Assembly: GCF_007483665.1 (NCBI RefSeq)
Contig: NZ_VIQO01000014.1
Coordinates: forward strand, 186,001-250,000
DNA from: Catellatospora sichuanensis
GTDB lineage: Bacteria > Actinomycetota > Actinomycetes > Mycobacteriales > Micromonosporaceae
Length of the DNA: 64,000 bases
Direction: 5' to 3'
How positions within the stretch are numbered: position 1 is the first letter of the stretch; each line of letters begins with the position of its first letter. Shown in pieces: positions 15,560 through 24,273 of the stretch. Position numbers and translations under genes: made by a program. A model generated the notes under the pieces. The model was not told the DNA's origin. It was given only the letters and a program-made list of their open reading frames with translations, and did no database searches.

Positions 15560-16749
15560 CGGAACTGACCGAGCTGCTGGCCGATCTGGTCCGCGTCCCC
15601 AGCGTCGGCGGCTCGCCGCACGAGGCCGGTATCCAGGCGGTGCTCGCCGACTGGATGCGCGCCGAGGGCCTGGAGGTCGACCTGTGGGAGCTGGCACTGC
15701 CGGAGCTGACCGCCCAGCCGGCCTTCCCCGGCATGGAGGTCCCCCGGGAGCGGGCGTACGGCCTGGTCGGGCGGCTGCCCGGCACCGGCGGCGGCCGGTC
15801 GCTGATGTTCAACGGGCACGTCGACGTGGTGCCGCCCGGTGACCTGGCCGCCTGGACGGACGACCCGTTCAGCGGCCGGGTCGACGGCGACCGCCTCTAC
15901 GGCCGGGGCGCCTGCGACATGAAGGGCGGCCTGGTCGCCGCGCTGTTCGCGATGCGCGAGCTGAAGCACGACCGTCCCCGCGGCGACGTCCTGATCGCGT
16001 GCGTGGCCGGCGAGGAGGACGGCGGCCTCGGCACGTACGGGCTGCTGGACCGGGGTTGGCGGGCGGACGCGTGTGTCATCCCCGAACCGACCGGGCTGGC
16101 CGTGGTGCCCGCCAACGCGGGCGCGCTGACGTTCCGGCTGCGTGTGCCGGGCCTGTCCGCGCACGCGTCCCGGCGCACCGCGGGCGTCAGCGCGATCGAG
16201 AAGTTCCTGCCGGTGTTCAGCGCGCTCCGCGAGCTGGAGGCGGCCCGCAACCGCGACGTCGACCCGCTGATGCGGCGCTGGGACGTGCCGTACGCCCTGG
16301 AGATCGGCACCGTGCACGCCGGCGACTGGTCGTCGTCGGTGCCCGGCGAGCTGATCGCCGAGGGCCGCTACGGCGTCGCCCTCGGCGAGTCCCCGAAGCA
16401 GGCCAAGGCGGACCTGGAGGCCGCCGTCGCGGCGGCTTGTGCCGAAGACGGCTGGCTCGCCGCGCACCCGGTCACCGTCGAGTGGTGGGGCGGGCAGTTC
16501 CTGCCCGGCCGCAACCCCGACCCGGCGTTCACCGCGGCGCTGGTCGGGGCCACCGGGGTCACGCCGGAGCAGTGGGGCGCGCCATACGGCAGCGACCTGC
16601 GGCTGCTCGCCGGAGCCGGCATCCCTACGGTCCAGTACGGTCCCGGCGCGATCGAGCTGGCCCACGCCCCCGACGAGTACGTGCCGATCTCGGAGGTGGT
16701 CACCGCCAGTGCGACGCTGGCCCGGCTCGCGGCGGCGCACTGCCACTGA
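15556..16749 (+). CDS. M20-family metallopeptidase/deacylase (ArgE/DapE type)
   Basis: Zinc-dependent amidohydrolase of the M20 family. Metal and catalytic residues are in place: H88 and D90 (NGHVDVVPPG), D121 (GRGACDMKGG), E153/E154 (AGEEDGG) and a C-terminal His in LAHAPDEYVP. A dimerisation insert follows (AHASRRTAGVSAIEKF). 397 residues, as expected for acetylornithine deacetylase relatives. It overlaps the formyltransferase stop (ATGA), so it is co-translated with a hydroxamate pathway gene. Two roles fit: releasing ornithine from N-acetylornithine as precursor, or removing an acyl group from the siderophore or its intermediate. The sequence does not distinguish them. Confidence 0.9.
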   Translation: MTELTELLADLVRVPSVGGSPHEAGIQAVLADWMRAEGLEVDLWELALPELTAQPAFPGMEVPRERAYGLVGRLPGTGGGRSLMFNGHVDVVPPGDLAAWTDDPFSGRVDGDRLYGRGACDMKGGLVAALFAMRELKHDRPRGDVLIACVAGEEDGGLGTYGLLDRGWRADACVIPEPTGLAVVPANAGALTFRLRVPGLSAHASRRTAGVSAIEKFLPVFSALRELEAARNRDVDPLMRRWDVPYALEIGTVHAGDWSSSVPGELIAEGRYGVALGESPKQAKADLEAAVAAACAEDGWLAAHPVTVEWWGGQFLPGRNPDPAFTAALVGATGVTPEQWGAPYGSDLRLLAGAGIPTVQYGPGAIELAHAPDEYVPISEVVTASATLARLAAAHCH

Positions 16750-16865
16750 CCTGATCCATACCGCTCCCCCACGGACGGCGCCCGACCACCGCCCGGGACA
16801 CCGGCGCGCCGACCGGCCGTCCCCCGATCGCCGCCACCCCGACGACCAGACCCCCAGGAGGGGAC

Positions 16866-18602
16866 ATGCCACAGCTGACCGGCGGCCGTGTGCTGCGCGA
16901 AGCCCTGCGCGGCCAGGCGGGCCGCATCACCGGCAGCGCGCTGCTCAGCACCGGCCACCAGGCAGGTGAGGCCATGGTGCCCGTGGTGATCGGCATGGTG
17001 GTGGACCGCGCCGTCGGCACCGGCTCCAGTTCCGAGCTGCTGCTGTGGCTCGCCGTGCTGGGGGCGGTGTTCCTCACGCTGTCGTTCAGCTTCCGCTTCG
17101 GCGCGCGGCTGGGCGAACGCGCCGCCGAGCAGGCGGGACACCTACTGCGGGTACGCCTGACCGATCGGGTCCTCGACCGGCGCGGTGGGGCCGACACCGG
17201 GCGGCTGCCGGGTGCCCTGGCCAGCGTCGCCACCAGCGACGCCGCGCGGGTCGGCATGATCGCGCTCGTGCTGCCCCTCGGCGTGGCCGGGATCCTGGGC
17301 CTGGTCGTCGGCGCGGTGGCACTGCTGCGGGTGTCGCTGCCGCTCGGTCTGCTGGTGTTGTTCGGCACCCCGCTCATGATGGGGCTGGCACACGTGCTGG
17401 GCCGTCCGCTGCAGCGGCGCAGCGAGGTCGAGCAGGACCGGATCGCGCACACGGCCGGGCTCGCCGCGGACATGGTCGGCGGCCTGCGTGTGCTCAAGGG
17501 CATCGGCGCGGAACGCGCGGCGGCCGAGCGCTACCGGCTCAGCAGCCGCGCCGCGCTCACCGCGACGGTGCACGCCGCCCGCGCCAAGAGCTGGCACGAC
17601 GGCACCCTGCTCGCCGTCAACGGGCTGTTCCTGGCCGTCGTCGCGCTGGTCGGCGGTCGGCTGGCCGCCGACGGCACGATCAGCATCGGCGCGCTGATCG
17701 CCGCGGTCGGCATGGCGCAGTACCTGATCGGGCCGCTGTCCATGCTGGTCTGGGTCAACGGGGAGCTGGCCCAGGGTCGCGGCAGCGCCGTCCGCATCGC
17801 CGAGGTGCTGGCGTCCGCCCCGGCCGTCGGCGGCGACGCACCGCTGCCCGGCCCGGTCACCGGCCGTCTCGCTGTACGCGGCCTCACCCATGCCGGGCTG
17901 CGCGGCCTCGACCTCGACGTCACCGCGGGCCAGCTCGTCGGCCTCGTCACCGCCGACCCCGCCCACGCCGAGGCGCTGGTCGACCTGCTGGGCCGGGAAC
18001 GCGAACCCGACTCCGGCACCATCACCCTGGACGGCCACGACCTGTCCACCCTGGACCCCGAGGCGGTACGCGGCGCGCTGCTGGTCGCCGCCCACGACGC
18101 CGACCTGTTCGAAGGCACCCTGCGCGACAACGTCGTCGCCCCGGCCGGTTCGAACGGCAACGGTCCCGGCCTGCCGCACCAGCGCACCAGCCCGGCCGAC
18201 ACGCACGGCCTGCTCAGCGCCGCGCTGGCCGCGTCCGGCGCGGACGAGGTCGCCGCGACCCTGGACGGCGGCGTCGACGGGGCGCTCGCCGAGCGCGGCC
18301 GGTCGCTGTCCGGCGGGCAGCGCCAGCGCGTCGCCCTGGCCCGCGCGCTGGCCGCCGACGCCCCGGTGCTGGTGCTGCACGAACCCACCACCGCCGTCGA
18401 CGCGGTCACCGAGCTCCACATCGTGCACGGCGTACGCCGCCTGCGCGAAGGCCGCACCACCATCGTCATCACCACCAGCCCCGCGCTGCTGGCCGCCGCC
18501 GACACCGTCCACTTCGTCGCCGACGGCGCGCTCACCGCATCCGGCACCCACGAGCAGCTCGTCCGCGAGCACACCGGCTACCGCGCGACGGTGCTGGCAT
18601 GA
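16866..18602 (+). CDS. ABC exporter half-transporter with degenerate Walker A/B (subunit 1)
   Basis: Fused transmembrane/ATPase half-transporter of 578 residues, with six-helix exporter domain to about residue 315 and nucleotide-binding domain after about 335. The ATPase is defective at its own site. Walker A reads VTADPAHAEA where a G-x4-GKS/T is expected (no Lys). The Q loop is LLVAAHDADLF (Gln lost), Walker B is VLVLHEPTT (Asp replaced by His) and the switch His is replaced in VITTSPALL. The signature LSGGQRQRVAL is perfect. It must work with the next gene, with which it overlaps or nearly overlaps. Context suggests siderophore or intermediate export. AGGAGGGG precedes ATG 16866. Confidence 0.92.
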   Translation: MPQLTGGRVLREALRGQAGRITGSALLSTGHQAGEAMVPVVIGMVVDRAVGTGSSSELLLWLAVLGAVFLTLSFSFRFGARLGERAAEQAGHLLRVRLTDRVLDRRGGADTGRLPGALASVATSDAARVGMIALVLPLGVAGILGLVVGAVALLRVSLPLGLLVLFGTPLMMGLAHVLGRPLQRRSEVEQDRIAHTAGLAADMVGGLRVLKGIGAERAAAERYRLSSRAALTATVHAARAKSWHDGTLLAVNGLFLAVVALVGGRLAADGTISIGALIAAVGMAQYLIGPLSMLVWVNGELAQGRGSAVRIAEVLASAPAVGGDAPLPGPVTGRLAVRGLTHAGLRGLDLDVTAGQLVGLVTADPAHAEALVDLLGREREPDSGTITLDGHDLSTLDPEAVRGALLVAAHDADLFEGTLRDNVVAPAGSNGNGPGLPHQRTSPADTHGLLSAALAASGADEVAATLDGGVDGALAERGRSLSGGQRQRVALARALAADAPVLVLHEPTTAVDAVTELHIVHGVRRLREGRTTIVITTSPALLAAADTVHFVADGALTASGTHEQLVREHTGYRATVLA

Positions 18603-18622
18603 CCGGCCAGGAGGCAACCCCC

Positions 18623-20389
18623 ATGACCGAGCAGCGCGAACTGCTGCCCACCGCCACGGGCCGGCAGACCGCCGCGGCGCTGCGCGCGCTGCTGCGCCCG
18701 CGCCGGTGGCTCGCCGCGGCGGGCCTGCTCGTGCTGACCGCCGCCACTGCCGTCGGGCTGGCCGTCGCGCCGCTGCTCGGGCACGTGGTCGACCTCGTCA
18801 CCAGCGGCGCACCCGCGTCCTCGATCACCACTCCGGTCGTCGCCCTCGCCGTGGTCGCCGTCCTGTCCGGAGCCGCCACCGCGTACGGCCTCACCCTGAT
18901 CGCCCGGCTGGGCGAAGGAGCCCTAGCCGAGCTGCGGGAACGTTTCCTCGACCGGGCGCTGCGGCTGCCCCTCGGGCAGGTCGAGCGGGCCGGCTCCGGT
19001 GACCTGACCTCCCGCGCCGGCAACGACCTCAACGCGGTCGCCTCCGTGGTCCGCTCCGGCCTGCCCGAGCTGGCCCGGTCGCTGCTGGCGATCGGCCTGA
19101 CCATCGCCGGGCTGGCCGTGCTCGACTGGCGCTTCATGCTCGCCGCGCTGCTCGCCGCACCCGTGCAGCTCTACACCGTCTGGTGGTACGGCGGCCGGGC
19201 CCTGCCCCTCTACGCCCGCCAGCGCATCGCCGTCGGGGCGCAGCAGCAGCAGCTGCTGGAGACCATCGGCGGCGCGCCGACCGTCCGCGCGCTGCGCCGC
19301 CGCGAGCAGCACCTGGGCCGGGTCACGGCACGCTCGCAGGACGCCGTCGACCTGACCATGCGCGGGGTCAACCTGGTCACCCGCTTCTACGCCCGGCTCA
19401 ACCTGGCCGAGTTCATCGGCCTGTCCGCGGTGCTGGCCACCGGGTTCCTGCTGGTGCGCTCGGGCGAGGTCACCATCGGCGCGGCCACGGCCGCGGCGCT
19501 GTACTTCCACAACCTGTTCACGCCGGTCAACATCGCGCTCGGGCTGATCGACGACGTGCAGGCGGCGACCGCCGCGCTGGTGCGCATCGTCGGCGTCGCC
19601 GACCTGCCCGAACCCGTGGCGCCGCCCGCGCCGCGCACGCCCGCCGACGCGTCCCTGCACGCCGACGCGGTCAGCCACGCGTACACCGCCGACCGTCCCG
19701 TGCTGCACGAGGTCACCATCGCCGTACCCGCCGGGCAGCGGGTGGCGCTGGTCGGTGCGAGCGGCGCCGGCAAGAGCACCCTGGCCGGGCTGGTCGCCGG
19801 GGTGCACGAGCCGACGTCGGGCAGCATCCGGGTCGGCGGGGTCGGCATCGGCGACCTCGACCCGTCCGGCCGCCGCGCCGTCGCGCTGATCACCCAGGAG
19901 GTGTACGTCTTCGCGGGCACGCTGGCCGAGGACCTGCGCCTGGCCCGCCCCGACGCGACCGACGCCGAACTGACCGCCGCGCTGGAGCGGGTCGGGGCCG
20001 CCGAGTGGGCCGCCGCGCTGCCGGACGGGCTGTCCACCGTGGTCGGTGAGGGCGGACACCGGCTCACCGCCGCGCAGGCGCAGCAGCTCGCCCTGGCCCG
20101 CCTGGTGCTGGCCGATCCCGCGGTCGCGGTGCTGGACGAGGCCACCGCCGAGGCGGGCAGCGCCGGAGCGCGGGTCCTGGAGGCGTCGGTCGCCGCCGCG
20201 CTGCACGGACGCACCGGCCTGCTGGTCGCGCACCGGCTCACCCAGGCGGCGCTCGCCGACCGGGTGGTGGTGCTCGACGCGGGCCGCATCGTCGAGAGCG
20301 GCTCCCACGACGAGCTGCGGGAGGCCCCCGACGGCCGCTACGCCGAACTCTGGCGCGCCTGGTCCGGCCGCCGCGAGCAGGACGCGTGA
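18623..20389 (+). CDS. ABC exporter half-transporter with degenerate signature (subunit 2)
   Basis: Second half-transporter, 588 residues, with the same layout as subunit 1 but the reciprocal pattern of motifs. Walker A GASGAGKST, Q loop LITQEVYVF, Walker B VAVLDEATAEAG and switch VAHRLTQ are intact, while the LSGGQ signature has become LTAAQAQQLAL. In the heterodimer its Walker A/B would face subunit 1's perfect LSGGQ, giving one canonical ATP site and one dead site. GGAGG precedes ATG 18623; an ATG at 18599 overlapping the previous stop (ATGA) is possible. Likely exports the hydroxamate siderophore; related YbtPQ/IrtAB-type systems import, so direction is inferred only from context. Confidence 0.92.
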   Translation: MTEQRELLPTATGRQTAAALRALLRPRRWLAAAGLLVLTAATAVGLAVAPLLGHVVDLVTSGAPASSITTPVVALAVVAVLSGAATAYGLTLIARLGEGALAELRERFLDRALRLPLGQVERAGSGDLTSRAGNDLNAVASVVRSGLPELARSLLAIGLTIAGLAVLDWRFMLAALLAAPVQLYTVWWYGGRALPLYARQRIAVGAQQQQLLETIGGAPTVRALRRREQHLGRVTARSQDAVDLTMRGVNLVTRFYARLNLAEFIGLSAVLATGFLLVRSGEVTIGAATAAALYFHNLFTPVNIALGLIDDVQAATAALVRIVGVADLPEPVAPPAPRTPADASLHADAVSHAYTADRPVLHEVTIAVPAGQRVALVGASGAGKSTLAGLVAGVHEPTSGSIRVGGVGIGDLDPSGRRAVALITQEVYVFAGTLAEDLRLARPDATDAELTAALERVGAAEWAAALPDGLSTVVGEGGHRLTAAQAQQLALARLVLADPAVAVLDEATAEAGSAGARVLEASVAAALHGRTGLLVAHRLTQAALADRVVVLDAGRIVESGSHDELREAPDGRYAELWRAWSGRREQDA

Positions 20390-20457
20390 CCGCCGACGGA
20401 ATCGTGCGGACCGGCAATCCGCTGGTCGCCTGCTGAAGCGGCCACTACTGTGCCGAT

Positions 20458-21078
20458 GTGGCAATGAGCGCACGCTGGCGGGCGATCCTTCACGATGCGG
20501 ACGAGCCGGTCGCTCCGCCGGAGAACCCGCTGCGGATCGAATCGTTTCTGCGACCGGTGGAAGGCACGACCGACGAGGTGGTCCTCGACGTGTCCAGCGC
20601 CCTGGCCGCGCTACGGGCCTGGCAGCTGGAAAGGGTGCCTGGTCAGGGTGACCTCGAGCGCCCGACCGGCTTCGACCACGACGCGGCGCAAGACCGGCTC
20701 GACCGGCTCACCACGCTGTTGAGCGAGGCTTTCGGCCACCCATGCGACCCCGGCCACGCGCAGGATTCCGCGTGCTTCGGCAGCGTGGCCGTTCCCGGCG
20801 AGGCCACCCGCACCCACCAGAACCGCACCCGCAAGCATCCGTATCTGCAGGTGTCCGTGAGCAGGTTCGGCCGCCTGGCCACCTACGCGTCACGCTCGCG
20901 GCAGCATCCTGCGCCCGCCGTGCACCCCGACGACCGGCAGCGGATCGAGCAGGCGATCGCCGACGCCGGTTACGTCCACGTGCCCGACCACGTGCTGTAC
21001 TCGCCCTATGACGGGCCTAACACCTGGGCCCTGGAGCCGACGGCGACGTGGTACTCACGCTTCTTCGACTACCTCTGA
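20458..21078 (+). CDS. Hypothetical protein (206 aa)
   Basis: Not recognised. Soluble, acidic at the N-terminus (ARWRAILHDADEPVAPPENPLRIESFL), no signal peptide or membrane segment. A Cys pair occurs in HPCDPGHAQDSACFGS, and the C-terminal half has a compact pattern (LQVSVSRFGRLATYAS ... YVHVPDHVLYSPYDGP ... WYSRFFDYL) reminiscent of small actinobacterial SMI1/immunity-like or cysteine-free beta proteins, but I cannot assign it. GTG 20458 with ATG two codons later. The last 24 bases overlap the end of the convergent HEAT-repeat gene. Confidence 0.7.
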   Translation: MAMSARWRAILHDADEPVAPPENPLRIESFLRPVEGTTDEVVLDVSSALAALRAWQLERVPGQGDLERPTGFDHDAAQDRLDRLTTLLSEAFGHPCDPGHAQDSACFGSVAVPGEATRTHQNRTRKHPYLQVSVSRFGRLATYASRSRQHPAPAVHPDDRQRIEQAIADAGYVHVPDHVLYSPYDGPNTWALEPTATWYSRFFDYL

Positions 21079-21891
21079 CGGACTGCCCGGTTCGGTCCGG
21101 GCGGCGATCGCGGCCTGGATACGGCGCTGCGTACGCAGGGCCTTCTTCGCCGCGACGCTGACCCAGCCGTCGAAGACCGTCTGGCCCTTGTCCTGCGCCA
21201 TCAGGCGCTCCAACGTCGGCACCACGCTCTCGTCGCCGGTCGAGCCGAGCGCGACGGCCGCCCAGTACCGCAGGTCCGGGTCCTCGTCGTCGGCCGCGGC
21301 GAGCAGCCTCGGGATGATGTCGGGCGCGAACTTCGACAGCGCGCTGGCGACGTAGCCGATCCGGGTGAAGCCCCGGTGCTCGAACGCCTCCCACAGGGCC
21401 GTGAGCGCCTCCTCGCCACCGATCTCGGCCAGCGCCTCGGCGGCGCGCTCGCGCAGCCACTCGGGCTCGGACCACAGCGCCGGGACCAGCGCGGGCACCG
21501 CGGATTCATCGCCGATCCGGCCCAGCGCGCGTACGGCCTGCTCCTGGCCCATCCAGTCGCCGCGTTCCAGCAGCGTCAGCAGGCCGGGCACCGCGGCGGG
21601 CAGCCGCAGCGCGGCACAGCCCATCGCCGCCCAGGCCTGGCAGTTGTAGCGGGTGTCGGCCAGCGCGGCGAGCAGCGGCTCCGCCAGTGACGCGTCGACG
21701 AAGACGTCGGCCTGGTTCATCGCCCGGCTGTAGAGCGAGCGGTGGTAGTTCGGGTAGTCGCGCGCGAGCGTGCGCAGCGCCGCCAGTGCGGATTCGTCGC
21801 CGCCCGCCTTCGCGCGTTCCAGGAGGCGGTACAGGTGCTCCTCGCGCGTGTCGAGGTCGCCGTCCTTCAGAGCGCGCTGATCAGGGTTCAC
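21055..21891 (-). CDS. HEAT-repeat domain protein
   Basis: A 278-residue alpha-solenoid built from tandem HEAT (PBS-lyase-like) repeats of about 31 residues. Successive repeats read LLTLLERGDWMGQEQAVRAL, LVPALWSEPEWLRERAAEAL, LWEAFEHRGFTRIGYVASAL and LLAAADDEDPDLRYWAAVAL, each followed by G-x-IGDES-like turns. It would act as a protein-binding scaffold; no catalytic motif is seen. ATG 21891. It overlaps the 3' end of the convergent hypothetical gene and starts about 175 bases from the divergent monooxygenase. Confidence 0.88.
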   Translation of the reverse strand: MNPDQRALKDGDLDTREEHLYRLLERAKAGGDESALAALRTLARDYPNYHRSLYSRAMNQADVFVDASLAEPLLAALADTRYNCQAWAAMGCAALRLPAAVPGLLTLLERGDWMGQEQAVRALGRIGDESAVPALVPALWSEPEWLRERAAEALAEIGGEEALTALWEAFEHRGFTRIGYVASALSKFAPDIIPRLLAAADDEDPDLRYWAAVALGSTGDESVVPTLERLMAQDKGQTVFDGWVSVAAKKALRTQRRIQAAIAARTEPGSPSEVVEEA

Positions 21892-22066
21892 CCGATAACG
21901 GTAGTCCCCGGGCCCGCGCCGCTCGCGATCACGTGCGCCCTGTCGGCCGACACCTTTCGCCCCCGCCTGCGAACTGCGACTACTACCGAGCGTATCGGCC
22001 GCGTCACTGGATCATCGGCAGCGGCTCCGCGACACTGCAGACACGTGCGAGCGAGGGAGGAGACAG

Positions 22067-23269
22067 ATGACCGGCCGCCGGATCCTGATCTCCGGCGCGA
22101 GCATCGCGGGTCCCGCGCTGGCCCACTGGCTGCACGTGTACGGGATGACGTCGGTCGTCGTCGAGCGGCACGACGGTATACGTCCCGGCGGTCAGACCGT
22201 CGACCTGCGCGGGGCGGGTCGCACCGTCGCCCGGCGGATGGGCATCGAGGACGCCGTCCGGGCCGCTTCCACCGGCGAGGACGGGGTCGCCTTCGTCGAC
22301 GCGCGAGACCGCGTCAAGGCGGCCTTCGCCGCGGAGGCGTTCGGCGGGGAGGGCCTCGTCGCCGAGTCGGAGATCCTGCGCGGCGAGCTGGCCCGGCTGC
22401 TGCACGGGTGCACCCGCGTGCACACCGAGTACGTCTTCGGCGACCGCATCACCGCCGTGGACGACCGCGACGACGAGGTCCGGGTCTCGTTCGCGCACGG
22501 CCCCGACCGGGCCTTCGACCTGGTCGTCGCGGCCGACGGCATCGGCTCCACGACGCGCGGGCTGGTGTTCGGCACCGAGGCGCGGGTGGTGCCGCTCGGC
22601 CTCTACATGTCCTACCTGACCATCCCCCGCGCCGCCTCGGACGGCTCGTGGGCGCGCTGGCACAACGGGCCCGGCGGCCGGGTCGTCGCGCTGCGCCCGG
22701 ACAACCTCGGCACGACCCGGGCCCTGATGTCGTTCCTGTGCCCGCCGCGCGGCTACGAGCGCCTCCCGGTCGGCGAGCAGAAGGAACTGCTGCGCCGCGT
22801 GTTCGACGGCGTCGGCTGGGAGGCGCCCCGGGTGCTGCGCGCGCTCGACGCCGCCGACGAGTTCTACCTCGAACTGGTCGGGCAGGTGCACGCGCCGCGC
22901 TGGAGCAGGGGACGGGTCGCCCTGGTCGGCGACGCCGGCTATTGCGCCTCGCCGATCAGCGGCATGGGCACCAGCCTGGCGCTCGTGGGGGCGTACGTGC
23001 TGGCCGGTGAACTGGCGGCGCACGCCTCGCACCGCGACGCGTTCCGGTCGTACGAGCGCATCATGCGCCCGTACGTGGCCCAGGCCCAGCACCTGCCGCC
23101 GTTCGTGCCGCGCGTCGCCCACCCGCGCAGCCGGTTCGGCATCGGAGTGCTCAACGCGCTGCTGGCCACGGCTGCCAATCCCGCCCTGCACCGCATCGCC
23201 CGGCGTGTGCTGACGCCACCCGCCGAGAAGATCGACCTGCCGGACTACGCCCGCCTCCGCCCGCGTTGA
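22067..23269 (+). CDS. FAD-dependent aromatic-type monooxygenase
   Basis: Class A flavoprotein monooxygenase (PHBH/TetX fold), 400 residues. It has the N-terminal FAD/ADP-binding segment ILISGASIAGPALAHWL with Glu/Arg after the second strand (VVVERHDGIRPGG), a DG-type motif VVAADGIGSTTR, and the GD motif VALVGDAGYCASPISGMGTSLAL. These enzymes hydroxylate aromatic or polyketide substrates, and many inactivate antibiotics; the substrate is unknown. GGAGGAG precedes ATG 22067. The TetR gene downstream is convergent, so it probably does not control this gene directly. Confidence 0.92.
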   Translation: MTGRRILISGASIAGPALAHWLHVYGMTSVVVERHDGIRPGGQTVDLRGAGRTVARRMGIEDAVRAASTGEDGVAFVDARDRVKAAFAAEAFGGEGLVAESEILRGELARLLHGCTRVHTEYVFGDRITAVDDRDDEVRVSFAHGPDRAFDLVVAADGIGSTTRGLVFGTEARVVPLGLYMSYLTIPRAASDGSWARWHNGPGGRVVALRPDNLGTTRALMSFLCPPRGYERLPVGEQKELLRRVFDGVGWEAPRVLRALDAADEFYLELVGQVHAPRWSRGRVALVGDAGYCASPISGMGTSLALVGAYVLAGELAAHASHRDAFRSYERIMRPYVAQAQHLPPFVPRVAHPRSRFGIGVLNALLATAANPALHRIARRVLTPPAEKIDLPDYARLRPR

Positions 23270-23285
23270 GTCGGTGCACCGAGGC

Positions 23286-23921
23286 TCACGCCAGCACGGC
23301 GGCGCTGACGGTGTCGACGTACCAGCGCTCGAACCGTTCGGTGGACCAGCCGCGCGTGCGTACCAGCCAGTCGTAGTTGCGCGAGTCCATCGCCAGCCAC
23401 AGCACGTCGGCCACGCTGTCGACGTCGTGCTCGGGGCGCACCCCGCCGGTCGCGACGAGTTCCGCGGCGAACATGCCCATGCCGCGCCGCCGCTCCTCGA
23501 CGTTCTTGCGCCAGATCGCGGCGGCGTCGGCGTCGGCGGTGGCCGCCCCAGCCAGCGCGACCATCACCGCGACGTTGCGCTGGTGGACCTCGGTGAGCTG
23601 CCGGGCGTAGCGGACGAGTTTGGCCCGCGGGTCGGCCAGCGCCCGGATCTCGGCGACGAAGGCGCGATCGGGCAGCGCCACCGGCTCGTCGTCGCCGGCG
23701 GTCGTCACGTCGACCAGATCGGACAGCAGCTGGCGCTTGTTGCCGAACACCGCGTAGACGGTCTGGACCGCGACTCCCGCCGCGGCGGCGACCGCGGTCA
23801 GCGGCGTCGCCGCGTATCCGGCCTCGGCGAACAGCCGGCCTGCCGCGTCCAGGATCGCGCGCCGGGTCTGGCGGGCCTGCTCCTGTCGCCGCTCGGACTC
23901 GTACCGCCTCTTGACAGCCAC
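23286..23921 (-). CDS. TetR-family transcriptional regulator
   Basis: A 211-residue TetR repressor with an N-terminal helix-turn-helix (TRRAILDAAGRLFAEAGYAATPLTAVAAAAGVAVQTVYAVFGNKRQLL) and a variable ligand-binding domain. GTG 23921 is the only reasonable start before the helix-turn-helix. It is divergent from the ABM/methyltransferase pair, and the inverted repeat CTCTAT-TAG-ATAGAG lies 16 bases in front of its start codon. It very likely represses itself and that pair. Confidence 0.93.
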   Translation of the reverse strand: MAVKRRYESERRQEQARQTRRAILDAAGRLFAEAGYAATPLTAVAAAAGVAVQTVYAVFGNKRQLLSDLVDVTTAGDDEPVALPDRAFVAEIRALADPRAKLVRYARQLTEVHQRNVAVMVALAGAATADADAAAIWRKNVEERRRGMGMFAAELVATGGVRPEHDVDSVADVLWLAMDSRNYDWLVRTRGWSTERFERWYVDTVSAAVLA

Positions 23922-23936
23922 CGCCTCACTGTAGTG

Positions 23937-23951
23937 CTCTATTAGATAGAG
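23937..23951. promoter_or_regulatory. Inverted repeat, candidate TetR operator
   Basis: CTCTAT-TAG-ATAGAG, perfect 6-bp arms, with AGTG and CACT further out on either side. It sits in the 58-base gap between the divergent TetR and ABM genes, in locally AT-rich DNA, where a repressor would cover both promoters. Confidence 0.7.
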
Positions 23952-23979
23952 TGTCACTCTAACCAAAGGATGTGATCGT

Positions 23980-24273
23980 ATGCCGTTCGGTGTGCTCCAG
24001 GAGATGCCCGGCGTGAGCGAGTCCGAGTACCGGCTGGTCGAGCAGCACCTCGGCCCGGACCGGCCGCCGGGCCTGCTGGCCCACGTCGCCGGGCCGACCG
24101 AGGACGGCTGGCGGATCATCAACGTCTGGCAGGACGAGGCGGCGTTCCGGCGCTTCCAGTCCGAGCGGCTGGTGCGCGCCGCGGGCCTCGCCGCCCAGTC
24201 GGAGGGCTTCGACGCCGGCAAGAGCGCCGCATTCCGGGCGATGACCGTCGACGGCGCAGAGCTGCCGTTCTGA
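23980..24273 (+). CDS. Small dimeric alpha/beta-barrel (ABM-like) protein
   Basis: A 97-residue protein resembling the antibiotic-biosynthesis-monooxygenase/ferredoxin-like alpha+beta fold: opening strand PFGVLQEMPGVSESEYRLVEQHL, GLLAHVAGPTEDGWRIINVWQDEAAFRRFQSERL, typical of this group's central beta strand and following helix. It may be a cofactor-free oxygenase or a binding protein. ATG 23980 has AAAGGA upstream. Its stop overlaps the start of the methyltransferase (TGATG), so the two are co-translated and probably under the divergent TetR. Confidence 0.82.
   Translation: MPFGVLQEMPGVSESEYRLVEQHLGPDRPPGLLAHVAGPTEDGWRIINVWQDEAAFRRFQSERLVRAAGLAAQSEGFDAGKSAAFRAMTVDGAELPF

Noticed and set aside
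16750-16865. Search for an iron box in front of the exporter genes
   Set aside because: No sequence resembling TTAGG-N9-CCTAA was found; the exporter may be co-transcribed with the formyltransferase and M20 genes.
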